64,000 nucleotides of DNA from Palsa-295 sp963781105 (GTDB lineage: Bacteria; Acidobacteriota; Terriglobia; Acidiferrales; UBA7541), in the NCBI GenBank assembly GCA_963781105.1, contig CAWAED010000003.1:1010879-1074878 (forward strand), given 5' to 3'. Below are positions 44,440-53,582 of this stretch, one piece after another. Made by a program: the position numbers and the translations under genes. The notes beneath the pieces are model-generated. The model worked only from the letters and a program-made list of their open reading frames with translations. It did not search any database and was not told where the DNA came from. Numbering within the stretch: position 1 is the stretch's first letter; every line of letters begins with the position of its first letter.

Positions 44440-45477
44440 TCATCTTCCGCCGGCGCGCGAAGGCTCTTCGCGCCTACGGCTACCGCCGTCGCTCTCCACG
44501 CTCGCACCCGCATCATCCCCGGCAAGAAAGTTTTCCGTTCGCAAGAGCGCCCGGCGCAGCGCGGGATTGCGATCGGTCCACTCGCCGCTGCCCGAAGAAC
44601 CCTCAAGCGTCGCGCGCATCGCCGCCATCTTCGAGTCCATGTCGTCCAGAAAATGCAAAGCGACAGCCTCGCGCGTCTGCGGCAACGAAGGCGAGCCGAA
44701 CTCGTAAGTGCCATGATGACTCAAAATCAAATGCTCGATTAAAACACCTAGTGGCACGGGAAAACCCGCAATCGCCTTGATTTTCTCGCGCACCATCAAC
44801 GCTCCGATGGTGATATGCCCAAGCAAGCGTCCTTGCGTAGTGTAATCGGTGCCGCGCACATAGCTAAGCTCATCAATCTTGCCGATGTCGTGCAGCACAA
44901 TCCCGGCCAGGAGCAAATCGGCGTCAAGCTCCGGATATTGCGCGGTGACGCCGCGGCTGAGGCCAATCAGGCTAACCACGTGCTCCAGCAACCCGCCGAT
45001 ATACGCGTGATGCATGGTCATCGCCGCAGGCGCGCGCTTCATCTTCGGCGCGATCGCCGGATCGTTCACCACATCTTCCAGCAAACGCTTGATCCACGGA
45101 TTCTTCACCGCTGCAATCGCCGAGCGCAAGTCGGCAAAGAGCTTTTCTACATCAAATTTCGTGTGTGCCAGAAAATCCGCAAGATCGTAATCGCGCTCGC
45201 CGGAAGGCACGATCTGCTCGAGAGTCATTTCCTTCTGGCCGTTATACAGCTTCACGCGCCCGCGAATCATCACCACGTCGTCGCACTCAAACGTTTTCGC
45301 AATGGCCTCGAAGTTGTCCCACATTTTCGCAGGGATCGAGCCGGTTCGGTCGCGCAACGCCAGTTCCAGCCAGGCTTTGCCCGTGCGTTGCGAAGTGCGC
45401 ACGCCCTTTTCGCAGACCAGAAATAAAGTTGTGACCGATTGTCCGTCTTGCAGGTCGGAAACGTAATGGGATTTCAT
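44440..45477 (-). CDS. OB-fold plus HD-domain nuclease (YhaM-like 3'-5' exoribonuclease)
   Basis: A 345-residue protein. Residues about 5-95 are an OB-fold nucleic-acid-binding domain (DGQSVTTLFLVCEKG, DDVVMIRGRVKLYNG), residues about 130-300 an HD domain with HHAYIGGLLEHVVS, LAGIVLHDIGKIDEL and LILSHHG as metal-binding histidines and aspartates. This arrangement is that of YhaM/CBF1, a 3'-5' exonuclease of Gram-positive bacteria that also occurs in Acidobacteriota. The last 50 residues are low-complexity. It overlaps the surA-like gene by four bases. Confidence 0.87.
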   Translation of the reverse strand: MKSHYVSDLQDGQSVTTLFLVCEKGVRTSQRTGKAWLELALRDRTGSIPAKMWDNFEAIAKTFECDDVVMIRGRVKLYNGQKEMTLEQIVPSGERDYDLADFLAHTKFDVEKLFADLRSAIAAVKNPWIKRLLEDVVNDPAIAPKMKRAPAAMTMHHAYIGGLLEHVVSLIGLSRGVTAQYPELDADLLLAGIVLHDIGKIDELSYVRGTDYTTQGRLLGHITIGALMVREKIKAIAGFPVPLGVLIEHLILSHHGTYEFGSPSLPQTREAVALHFLDDMDSKMAAMRATLEGSSGSGEWTDRNPALRRALLRTENFLAGDDAGASVESDGGSRRREEPSRAGGR

Positions 45478-46604
45478 TGCCCGTTGACTTTTGGCATGGG
45501 CAGCTTCTTCTTTTCCTTCTTCTTGTTCGGCGCGTCAGGCGTCGGCTGCACTTCCTGAATCACACTGGCGCCAGGAACCGCGGCGCTGTCCAGGTATCCG
45601 GGCTTCACCATCACGTAGCTTTCTTGGCGCAACTGCGCCAGATAATCGCGCATGGTGGGCTGCATTTTCTGCATGTACAGCTTGTTCATAATTTCGTTCT
45701 CGACCTTGTTCATCGGCTGCAATCCAGCCTGGTAATGATTCTCCACTTTCAGGATTTCGAAGCCGGTCTTGGTCTGGATCACGTCAGTGATCTGGTCCTT
45801 ATCCATCTTGAAGACCACGGCTTCCAATTGCGGCGATAGTTGCCCGCGCTGATAGGTGCCAAGGTCGCCCGACTGGTCTTTCGCGGTGCTGCCTTCGGAG
45901 TAGCGCTTGGCGAGCTCCCCAAAATCTTCACCCTTGACCACGCGATTGTGCAGGTCTTCGGCCTTTTTCTGCACCGCTGCGATTTCTTCCGGGCTCTTGC
46001 CTTCGGTGCTCAGGAAAATCTCAGCGAGTGCCACCTGCTCGGGCCGCGTGAACTCCTGCGGATGCTCGTCGTAGTATTTTTTCACTTCGTCGTTGCCGAT
46101 GTTGATGCGCGAGCCGACTTCCTTGCGCATCACTTCCTGGGTGAGCAGGCCATTGCGAATTTGCGTCTTATAGTCTTCCCAGGCGATCCCCGAGCTTTCG
46201 ACGGCCTTCTCCAGTTCTTCCATGCTGTTCAGGCCGTTCTGCTTGCGAACTTCGTCCATCCGCTTGATCAGGTCCGTTTCGACGCTGATGCCCAGGTCTT
46301 TCGCGCGCTGAACCAGCAGCGACTGGTCAATCAAGCCGCGCAAGAGATCCTTCTGCTGGTCTTTATATTCGGTCTGGACTCTTTCCGGCGGACAGCCCGT
46401 GCAATCGTGCGCCACTTCCACGCGCAGTTGCTCGTCGGCCTTCTGATAATCGGACATGGTAATTACGTCGTTGTTCACGCGCGCGATAATTTCTTCCACC
46501 ACAGTCGCCTTGCTTTGCGAGTGCGCAGCGGAAGGCATCACCAGCAACGTCACGGCGAGCGCTGCAAAGAAATTACGCACAACAATCGATATTTGCTTGT
46601 TCAT
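45474..46604 (-). CDS. SurA-like periplasmic peptidyl-prolyl isomerase
   Basis: A 376-residue exported protein: signal peptide (VVRNFFAALAVTLLVMPSAAHS), a SurA N-terminal domain (VEEIIARVNNDVITMSDYQ, then QKDLLRGLIDQSLLVQRAKD) and one parvulin domain (about 190-290, LAEIFLSTEGKSPEE, GEDFGELAKRYSEGSTAKDQSGDLG). It assists folding of outer-membrane proteins such as the receptors of this genome. An extra CTGC pair near residue 70 (HDCTGCPPE) is unusual for SurA. ATG 46604 is used; a GTG three codons earlier sits too close to the AGGG site. Confidence 0.85.
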   Translation of the reverse strand: MNKQISIVVRNFFAALAVTLLVMPSAAHSQSKATVVEEIIARVNNDVITMSDYQKADEQLRVEVAHDCTGCPPERVQTEYKDQQKDLLRGLIDQSLLVQRAKDLGISVETDLIKRMDEVRKQNGLNSMEELEKAVESSGIAWEDYKTQIRNGLLTQEVMRKEVGSRINIGNDEVKKYYDEHPQEFTRPEQVALAEIFLSTEGKSPEEIAAVQKKAEDLHNRVVKGEDFGELAKRYSEGSTAKDQSGDLGTYQRGQLSPQLEAVVFKMDKDQITDVIQTKTGFEILKVENHYQAGLQPMNKVENEIMNKLYMQKMQPTMRDYLAQLRQESYVMVKPGYLDSAAVPGASVIQEVQPTPDAPNKKKEKKKLPMPKVNGQ

Positions 46605-46631
46605 GGGGTTCACTCGCCCTAAATTTTAGCT

Positions 46632-49600
46632 CTACGATTGTAGTTGGAGCAATACGTTTCTGGTAGCGCCCATCGGCCCGCCCTGCTCGCCTTTCCAGTC
46701 CAGCCACAGCACTCCGGTCGGATCCATCCGCATTCCCTTGCGTTTGCGTATCAACTTAACGATCCTTTCGGGGCCCAGCGGCGTATCGTCGTAAAACTTG
46801 ATGGCCACCTGATCGCCCCGGCGGTCCACTGTGGCAACGAGCAGCTTCTCCGCCAGCGCCTTGAGCACCGCGTAATCCAGCAGGTTCTCCACGGACGGCG
46901 GCGGAGGCCCAAACCGATCCTCAAGCTCCTTGCGAACCTCCGCGCGTTCAGCATCGGCCGTCACGCTCGCGATCCGTTTGTATATCCGCAACCGCAGGTT
47001 CTCGCTCTCGATGTACTCAGGTGGGATGCGGATTTCCTGTCCAAGGTTGAGTGTAGCGCGCCGCTCCGGCACGACCGACTCGCCCTTCCGCTCAGCGACA
47101 GCCCGTTCCATCATCTGGCAATACATGTCGAAGCCTACAGCCTCGATGTGGCCATGCTGCTCGCGCCCCAGCAAATTGCCCGCACCGCGCAGTTCCAAAT
47201 CGAGCGCGGCGATCCGAAACCCCGCACCCAGGTCGCTGAACTCTTTCAGCGCCGCAAGCCGCTGCCGCGCAATGGATGTCAATGTCGTGTCCGGCGGCAC
47301 CAATAAATATGCGTAGGCACGCTGATTCGAACGCCCCACACGCCCGCGCAACTGATACAGCTCCGAAAGCCCCATACGATCCGCGCGATTGATCACAATC
47401 GTATTCGCGCGTGGAATGTCCAACCCATTCTCGATGATCGTGGTCGAAACCAGCACATCCGCCTCGTTGCGAATAAACTGCAGCATCACTTTTTCCAGCT
47501 CGGTCTCGCGCATCTGCCCGTGCCCCACCACCACCCGCGCCTTCGGCACCAATCGCTTCACCATGGACGCCAGCGACGCAATGGATTCCACGCGGTTATG
47601 CACGAAAAATACCTGCCCATCGCGCGCCAGTTCTTCCTCGATCACGCGCTGCACCAAAGTCTCGCTGAACGGCGCGACAGTAGTATTAATCGCCAGCCGG
47701 TCCTTCGGCGGCGTCTCGATCACGCTCATATCGCGCAAACCCACCAGTGACATGTGCAACGTTCGCGGAATCGGTGTAGCGGACATCGTCAGGACATCCA
47801 CATCCTTGCGCATTTGCTTCAAGCGTTCCTTGTGCGCAACGCCGAATCGCTGCTCCTCGTCCACAACAAGCAGTCCGAGATCCTGGAACTTCACGTCCTT
47901 CGAAAGTACGCGGTGGGTGCCGATCAGAATGTCCACCTTCCCCGCTTCCAGCTCTTCCAGCACCTTCTTCTGCTCTTTCTCGGTGCGGAACCGGCTGATC
48001 ATTTCCACCCGCACCGGAAACGCCGCAAACCGCCGCTTGAACGTCTGATAATGCTGGAACGCCAGCACGGTGGTTGGTGCCAGCACGGCCACCTGTTTTG
48101 AATCGGCGATCGCTTTGAAAGCAGCGCGCATCGCCACTTCCGTCTTCCCGTATCCCACGTCGCCGCAAAGCAACCGGTCCATCGGCAAGGTGGATTCCAT
48201 ATCCTTCTTTACGTCTTCGATCGCGCGCTGCTGGTCCGTCGTTTCCTCGAACTCGAACGCATCATCGAACTCGTGCGTCCAGTTCGTATCCGCGGGAAAC
48301 GCGTGGCCCGACGCCATTTTCCGTTCGGCATACAGAGCCAGAAGCTGCTCCGCCATGTCGCTGACGGATTTTTTGACGCGCGTCTTGCGCGCTTCCCAGA
48401 TCGTGGTGCCCAGGCGGTCGAGCTGCGGCTCGACGCCTCCCAGCGACGTGTACTTCTGAATCAGATCCAACCGCGCCAGCGGCACGTAGAGCTTCGCGTC
48501 GCCAGCATAACGCAGCAGCATGAACTCGCCGTTCGCGCCTTCCACAGCCACCTGGCGCAAGCCTTCGAACTGTCCGATGCCGTGGTCCACGTGCACCACG
48601 AAATCTCCCGGCTTCAGATCGCTGAAATCGCTGAAAAAACTGGCGGTCTTCGGGCGCGCACGGGAGCGTTGCGAAGGCGGCGGAAGCGTCTCGAATAGAT
48701 CGGCATTGCCGTACAAAACCACTTTCGCTTCGGGAAAAATCACGCCTTCCGAAAGCGGCGCTTTCGTCAGCAGCATCGCCGAACCCGGCGCCGTGCTTCC
48801 CTCTTCCGCCAGTCGCGCGACCGTCGCGTTCTCTTCGAGCTCGCCCATACGGTAAGGCAACTCGAATTCGTGGCAAATATCCGCGAAACGCTCAAGTTCG
48901 CCGGTGCTCGCCGCCGAAACCATCACATTCTCGCCGCCTGCGATCCGCGAACGCGCCTCCGCAATGAACGCCGCAACATTTCCGTGATAGCGAGCAGTTG
49001 GCTGCGTCTGCAGCGTCCGAATTTGCGCCCGTGCGGCAGCCGTCGCTTCGGGAGCTCCGCCCAAGGTGATCGGCGAGGCTTTTGTAGCGGCGGACTTCAG
49101 TCCGCCATCTTCACCGCCGCGCGAATCGCCCGCAACGGGCACCCCCGCGTCCATGCTCAGATGCTCAATCCCAAATCGCGGCGCCATCTGCCGCGCCAAA
49201 TTCCATTCCTCATCATCAAAAATAAATTTGTCGGGGGGCTCCGCCAGCGGATCCTCCGCCTCATCAAAAGCCTCCGCCAGCTGCACGCGATACTTTTCGA
49301 TGGAAGCCGCGAGCAAGGAAGGCTCGTCCTCGATGATCAGTGGCTCAACAGCCAGATCGAAAAGCGTCGCCTTGCGATCCTCGCGAAGCGCCTCGCGGAA
49401 TTCCCAGCCTGGATAAAACGCCGCCGGCGCCGCATCATCCTCCCGCCCCGAAGCGCTCTGCACCCGCGCGCGTTCCAGCACCTCCGCGCGCCGCGGAAAC
49501 TCCGTCAACGGCATCAAGACCGCGCGCTCCACCGGGTTCGTCGAACGCTGCGTATTCGGATCAAACGCGCGAATGGACTCGATCGTATCGCCCAGCAATT

Positions 49601-50216
49601 CCACGCGCACCGGCTGCGAAGACTCCGGCGAGTAAATATCAATAATCCCGCCACGCACCGCATACTGCCCCGGCATTTCGCAAGTGACTTGCCTGTCGTA
49701 ACCGGCGCTCGAAAGAAATTCGAGCAGATCTTCGTGCGCGATGGATTCGTCGCGAGCGATGGTGCGTGCGAGTTGCGCATAAAACTCACGATCGCGCATC
49801 CGCCAAACCGCCGCCTGCACCGGCACAATCAGCAGATCCCCATCAGCCGTAGCAAAGCGCCACAGCGCGACGGCGCGGTCCTCGGATATTTCGCCGTGCG
49901 GCGAGCGATTCTCATAGGGCAACACGTCATGCGCCGGCAAATGCGCCACGCGCCGTCCCGGCTTGCCCGTCACCGCGCGATAGAAATAACGGACCGGCTC
50001 GAGCATCGCCTCCGCGCGCTGGTTGGTTTCCACCAGCAGCACAGTCGGACGCCCCAATTCGGCAAACGCGAGCGTGGCCAGCAGCGCTTTCGCCGGATCG
50101 GTAAGCCCCGCCAGACGCACGTCGCCGCCCGTGCGCCGCAGCGCTTCAAACGCTTCCTCGACGACGGGGCAGCGCGCCACCCGCGTGAGAAGCTCGCTGA
50201 CCAAAGGAAGAATCAT
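46632..50216 (-). CDS. mfd: Transcription-repair coupling factor Mfd
   Basis: A 1194-residue translocase that removes stalled RNA polymerase and recruits UvrA. It has the UvrB-like N-terminal region (LPAHDVLPYENRSPHGEIS near 92-110, GQYAVRGGIIDIYSPESS), an RNA-polymerase interaction domain about 530-600 (KPGDFVVHVDHGIGQFEGL), Walker A GDVGYGKT (685-692), the DEEQRFGV helicase box, and a TRG segment with RVGRSNQRAYAYL. Residues 370-379 are encoded by a REP-like repeat. It overlaps the rfaE2-like gene by four bases. Normal length for the family. Confidence 0.96.
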   Translation of the reverse strand: MILPLVSELLTRVARCPVVEEAFEALRRTGGDVRLAGLTDPAKALLATLAFAELGRPTVLLVETNQRAEAMLEPVRYFYRAVTGKPGRRVAHLPAHDVLPYENRSPHGEISEDRAVALWRFATADGDLLIVPVQAAVWRMRDREFYAQLARTIARDESIAHEDLLEFLSSAGYDRQVTCEMPGQYAVRGGIIDIYSPESSQPVRVELLGDTIESIRAFDPNTQRSTNPVERAVLMPLTEFPRRAEVLERARVQSASGREDDAAPAAFYPGWEFREALREDRKATLFDLAVEPLIIEDEPSLLAASIEKYRVQLAEAFDEAEDPLAEPPDKFIFDDEEWNLARQMAPRFGIEHLSMDAGVPVAGDSRGGEDGGLKSAATKASPITLGGAPEATAAARAQIRTLQTQPTARYHGNVAAFIAEARSRIAGGENVMVSAASTGELERFADICHEFELPYRMGELEENATVARLAEEGSTAPGSAMLLTKAPLSEGVIFPEAKVVLYGNADLFETLPPPSQRSRARPKTASFFSDFSDLKPGDFVVHVDHGIGQFEGLRQVAVEGANGEFMLLRYAGDAKLYVPLARLDLIQKYTSLGGVEPQLDRLGTTIWEARKTRVKKSVSDMAEQLLALYAERKMASGHAFPADTNWTHEFDDAFEFEETTDQQRAIEDVKKDMESTLPMDRLLCGDVGYGKTEVAMRAAFKAIADSKQVAVLAPTTVLAFQHYQTFKRRFAAFPVRVEMISRFRTEKEQKKVLEELEAGKVDILIGTHRVLSKDVKFQDLGLLVVDEEQRFGVAHKERLKQMRKDVDVLTMSATPIPRTLHMSLVGLRDMSVIETPPKDRLAINTTVAPFSETLVQRVIEEELARDGQVFFVHNRVESIASLASMVKRLVPKARVVVGHGQMRETELEKVMLQFIRNEADVLVSTTIIENGLDIPRANTIVINRADRMGLSELYQLRGRVGRSNQRAYAYLLVPPDTTLTSIARQRLAALKEFSDLGAGFRIAALDLELRGAGNLLGREQHGHIEAVGFDMYCQMMERAVAERKGESVVPERRATLNLGQEIRIPPEYIESENLRLRIYKRIASVTADAERAEVRKELEDRFGPPPPSVENLLDYAVLKALAEKLLVATVDRRGDQVAIKFYDDTPLGPERIVKLIRKRKGMRMDPTGVLWLDWKGEQGGPMGATRNVLLQLQS
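49080..49109. repeat. REP-like hairpin inside the mfd coding region
   Basis: Thirty bases match the left half of the doublet at 36560-36589 except at two positions. Both differences fall in the stem and compensate each other: GGCGGAC-TTCA-GTCCGCC here, GGCGGTC-TTCA-GACCGCC there. The flanking TTTTGTAGC and ATC are identical. In mfd it is read in frame as DGGLKSAATK (residues 370-379), in a linker between the UvrB-like part and the next domain. Confidence 0.8.
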
Positions 50217-50710
50217 GCTTGAAGTTGTGAGATGCGTACTAGCAAGGAGGAGGTTGAATAGCCGGGCTCGAGCGCAACGCGCACCACTCGCCCGCCTGAG
50301 GCCTTGACGGCGTCGTCATCCAGGAACCCGCTTTCCTGGGAGCCAGCTTCGCCGCCCTTCACCACCACATCCGGCGCAAGTCGGGCAAAAAACTCGCGCG
50401 GCGTGGCCTCATCGAATTCCACCACGTAATCAACCGCCGCAAGCGCTGCGAGAATTTCGGCGCGCTCCGCAGCAGGTGTGATCGGTCGCGCTCCCGTGTG
50501 CGGCGCTCCCGGCTGCCTGCTCGATCGCACGCTCGCATCACTTTGCAGCGCGACAACGAGAATATCCCCCAGCTCGCGAGCCTGTTCGAGCAAGCGAATC
50601 TGCCCCGGATGCAACAAATCAAACGCCCCTGCCGCGCACACCATGCTCTTCCCGTTGCGTTTCCAAGCGTGCCGTTGGAGAATCAAGTCAGATTGCGAAA
50701 CGATTGCCAA
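50213..50710 (-). CDS. HldE/RfaE2-like cytidylyltransferase-fold protein with altered HxGH motif
   Basis: A 165-residue nucleotidyltransferase of the heptose-1-phosphate adenylyltransferase family. It shows VCAAGAFDLLHPGQIRLLEQ, GDILVVALQSDASVRSS, RAEILAALAAVDYVVEFDEA, PDVVVKGGEA and the GYSTSSLLVRI end. The catalytic HxGH reads HPGQ, His34 kept and the second histidine replaced by Gln37 (codon CAG). The start TTG 50710 has CAGGAAAG upstream; the frame is open to 50752. It overlaps mfd by four bases. Confidence 0.8.
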   Translation of the reverse strand: MAIVSQSDLILQRHAWKRNGKSMVCAAGAFDLLHPGQIRLLEQARELGDILVVALQSDASVRSSRQPGAPHTGARPITPAAERAEILAALAAVDYVVEFDEATPREFFARLAPDVVVKGGEAGSQESGFLDDDAVKASGGRVVRVALEPGYSTSSLLVRISQLQA

Positions 50711-50793
50711 GCGCCACTTTCCTGTTCCGCTTCTGCGGTAAATCGAAAACATACTATTCTACCATGCCGCTTCCGAACGCCGCGGAGCCTGCC

Positions 50794-52344
50794 ATGAAGC
50801 GCTGGGAAATCATTCTTGCTCTCGCCGGACCGCTTCTCCTGGCGATGGGAGTCCACTGGGTTCACGCCGCCGAACTTCCTAAGCAAGAAACCTGGCTGGA
50901 GGCCGGCGGCTGTCGCACGCCAATGACAATTCTTGAGCCGCCACCGGACGTGAAACCGGCTGGCAGCGTCGTCCTGCTTCACGGCCTTTCCGCAAATCGC
51001 CGATTGATGTTGTATCTCGCTGAAGATTTCGCCGGCCACGGCTTGCGCGCGTACACGATTGATCTTCCCGGCCACGGCGACAGCAAGGACGCGTTCTCCT
51101 TCGCCCGCGCGCAGCAATGCGCGACCGCAGCCATCGAATCGCTCGTACGCAGTGCAACCATTGACCCGAAGAATACGGTTTTGCTCGGACACTCGATGGG
51201 CGCGGCAATTGCCATACGCATGGCAGACCGCGATCCACTGGCTGCAACGATTGCGCTTTCGCCTGCGCCGATGACGCTGCCGCAACGCATGCCCGCGAAC
51301 TTGTTGGTCTTCAGCGCCTCCGCCGATCTGGACGTGCTGAAAAACACCGCGCACAGCCTTGCGGCTGCTGCCGGAGGAACGCGCACCGCCAGCGACGATT
51401 TCGCGCAACAACGGGCTTTTGACCTGCGGACAGATCCCTTCGCCACGCACACAAGCCTGCTCTCGGATCATCGCGTGGCGCACGAATCCGAATTGTGGGC
51501 GATGCGCGCGTTGTTTCCCAACATTGCCACCAATACACTCGCCCTAAATCTCGATCTCGCCACCTACGAGACGTTCGGCAACGGCCGCCGCCGTCTGGCC
51601 GGCGCAATACTGGGTCTGCTTGGCATACTGCTGATGTTTCCCGCCGGTGCAACGCTCCTCGCACGTTTCGCCGGGCCACCACAAATCGAATCGCCGGGCA
51701 CGCGGCCGTCCCCAACCCTTCTCCTTATCGAAGGCGCCGCCTGCGCGATGGCTGCGGTGCTATTTCTGGAACTTGGCACTCCCCTGCACTTCTTCCATCT
51801 CTACTCTGGAGCTTACCTCGCGTCGGTCCTGCTCATCGTCGCCATCCTGCTGCTGATCTTGAATTTTGGCTTCGCGATGGAGTACGCGAAATTCAACGGC
51901 AAGCACCTCGCCGCTGCCGCGATCCTGGGCTTCGCGACGTTCCTGGCCATCGGCGCATGGCTCAACTGGCAGCTGGACGACGCCTGGCTGAATGCCCCGC
52001 GCTGGCTGCGCTTTGTGGCGCTGCTGCCGGTCTTATGGCTATTCGCGTTCGCCGAAGAAGTCGTACTTGGCCCGCCACACCACGCCAAAAAGCGCGCCGC
52101 GCGCTTCGCGATTTTCCTGGCGCTCCGCCTGGAAATTTTTCTCGCTTGTCTGCTCGCTTACTACATGCTCGCGAGCGGCCAGGTGCTGATCGTGATCCTT
52201 TTCCTGTATCTGGCGCTCTTTTCCGTGCTGCAGCGCCTTGCTACCGATGCGTTAAGGGTACGCACCGGCTCGGCCACTTCCGCGGCATTATTTGGTGCTA
52301 TACTCGCATCCTGGTTCATTTCGACGGTCTTCCCACTAACCTGA
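50794..52344 (+). CDS. Alpha/beta hydrolase fused to a multi-pass membrane domain
   Basis: A 516-residue protein. An N-terminal hydrophobic segment (IILALAGPLLLAMGVHWVHA) exports or anchors it. Residues about 50-235 are an alpha/beta hydrolase: oxyanion turn LLHGLSANRR, LPGHGDSK, and the nucleophile elbow GHSMG with Ser134. Residues about 270-515 are at least six membrane segments. A soluble hydrolase placed outside on a membrane anchor could act on lipid or envelope esters. ATG 50794 follows CGGAG; an ATG 30 bases earlier has no ribosome site. It runs with the next two genes. Confidence 0.78.
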   Translation: MKRWEIILALAGPLLLAMGVHWVHAAELPKQETWLEAGGCRTPMTILEPPPDVKPAGSVVLLHGLSANRRLMLYLAEDFAGHGLRAYTIDLPGHGDSKDAFSFARAQQCATAAIESLVRSATIDPKNTVLLGHSMGAAIAIRMADRDPLAATIALSPAPMTLPQRMPANLLVFSASADLDVLKNTAHSLAAAAGGTRTASDDFAQQRAFDLRTDPFATHTSLLSDHRVAHESELWAMRALFPNIATNTLALNLDLATYETFGNGRRRLAGAILGLLGILLMFPAGATLLARFAGPPQIESPGTRPSPTLLLIEGAACAMAAVLFLELGTPLHFFHLYSGAYLASVLLIVAILLLILNFGFAMEYAKFNGKHLAAAAILGFATFLAIGAWLNWQLDDAWLNAPRWLRFVALLPVLWLFAFAEEVVLGPPHHAKKRAARFAIFLALRLEIFLACLLAYYMLASGQVLIVILFLYLALFSVLQRLATDALRVRTGSATSAALFGAILASWFISTVFPLT

Positions 52345-52364
52345 ACCGGACCACAGCAGGTAAC

Positions 52365-53582
52365 ATGAAAGAAATAGCCATCGTCGGGGGCGGTCCTGCC
52401 GGTGCGCTCTGCGGAGAGCGTCTGGCCAGCGCGGGGTTTCAAGTAACGATTTACGACGAGCGTTTGGCGTGGGAAAAGCCCTGCGGCGGCGGCTTGACGC
52501 ACAAAGCCATTGAAGCCTATCCCTTCCTGCTCGATTCCCCGCAACCCAAAAAAATCGTCCGTAAAGCCGAACTGATTTCCAGTAGCGGTCATCGCGCGCA
52601 ATTCGAGATGAATCATCCGATCGTGATTTACGCGCGCAAAGTGCTCAACGGCCTGCTTCTCGATCGCGCCGTCGCAGCCGGATGCCACGCGGTCTGCTCC
52701 CGCGTGACCAATGTCAATACCAATGGCCAGCGCGTGCGCCTAACCGCTTCGGGCGAGCAACGCTTTTCAGATTTTATTGTCCTGGCGGCCGGTGCGCGCA
52801 ACCAGTTGTTGCCCGAAACAACTGCGCTCAGCTCGAAAGATCTCGAAGTCACCCTCGGCTATTTCGTTCCCACCGAAGAAGACATCATCAAAGTGAAATT
52901 CTTGAAGCAGTTCGAGGGCTACCTCTGGTCCTTCCCTCGCGCCGATCATCTTTCAGTAGGAATTTGCGCCAAGATGGGCCAAACCTCCAGCCAGGTTCTG
53001 CGCGGGCATCTCGATGCATTCGTCGAGGAAGAGCGCATCCCCAGGTCGGGCGCGCAATTCTACAGTCACGTACTTCCCTCGCCTCAGGCTAAAACAATTC
53101 GCAGCCGCAAAATCATGGGCCGCAATTGGGCCATGGCCGGCGATGCCGCCGCCACCGTGGATCCCATCACCGGCGAAGGCCTCTATTACGCGCTGCGCTC
53201 TGGCGACTTGCTCGCGCAAGCAATCGTCGCCGGCCAACCGGAACTTTACCCCGAACAACTGCGCGCCGCCTTTTCCGCGGACCTCGAATTTGCCGCAAAC
53301 ATCGCGAAGAAAGTCTTCCGCGGTAATTTTCTCGGCAGCGCGATCACCACGCGCATGGTGCAACTACTGAATTATTCGCCCGCGTTTCGTGACCTGATCC
53401 GCGACGTCTTCAGCGGCTCCCAGGATTACCGCAGCCTGAAGCGCCGCCTCTGGAATCAACTGGGCATCACCGTCGCCGAATTCACGCGCAGCTTTCTCGA
53501 TCCGCGCACGCTGCGCTGCTCGCAAGCCGCGGCGTCTGCCGGTTCTTCGGCCGCTACAGCCAGCCGCGAACCGTCGCAATGA
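52365..53582 (+). CDS. Geranylgeranyl-reductase-family FAD oxidoreductase
   Basis: A 405-residue flavoprotein of the p-hydroxybenzoate-hydroxylase fold. It begins EIAIVGGGPAGALCGERLA (FAD motif), with ERLAWEKPCGGGLTHKAI (the KPCGGGL block typical for geranylgeranyl reductases), VLAAGARNQL, and GDAAATVDPITGEGLYYAL for the second FAD contact. These enzymes saturate isoprenoid chains of chlorophyll, quinones or archaeal lipids, or hydroxylate other molecules; the substrate here is unknown. CAGG lies before ATG 52365, 20 bases after the hydrolase gene; the end overlaps the thioesterase in ATGA. Confidence 0.85.
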   Translation: MKEIAIVGGGPAGALCGERLASAGFQVTIYDERLAWEKPCGGGLTHKAIEAYPFLLDSPQPKKIVRKAELISSSGHRAQFEMNHPIVIYARKVLNGLLLDRAVAAGCHAVCSRVTNVNTNGQRVRLTASGEQRFSDFIVLAAGARNQLLPETTALSSKDLEVTLGYFVPTEEDIIKVKFLKQFEGYLWSFPRADHLSVGICAKMGQTSSQVLRGHLDAFVEEERIPRSGAQFYSHVLPSPQAKTIRSRKIMGRNWAMAGDAAATVDPITGEGLYYALRSGDLLAQAIVAGQPELYPEQLRAAFSADLEFAANIAKKVFRGNFLGSAITTRMVQLLNYSPAFRDLIRDVFSGSQDYRSLKRRLWNQLGITVAEFTRSFLDPRTLRCSQAAASAGSSAATASREPSQ

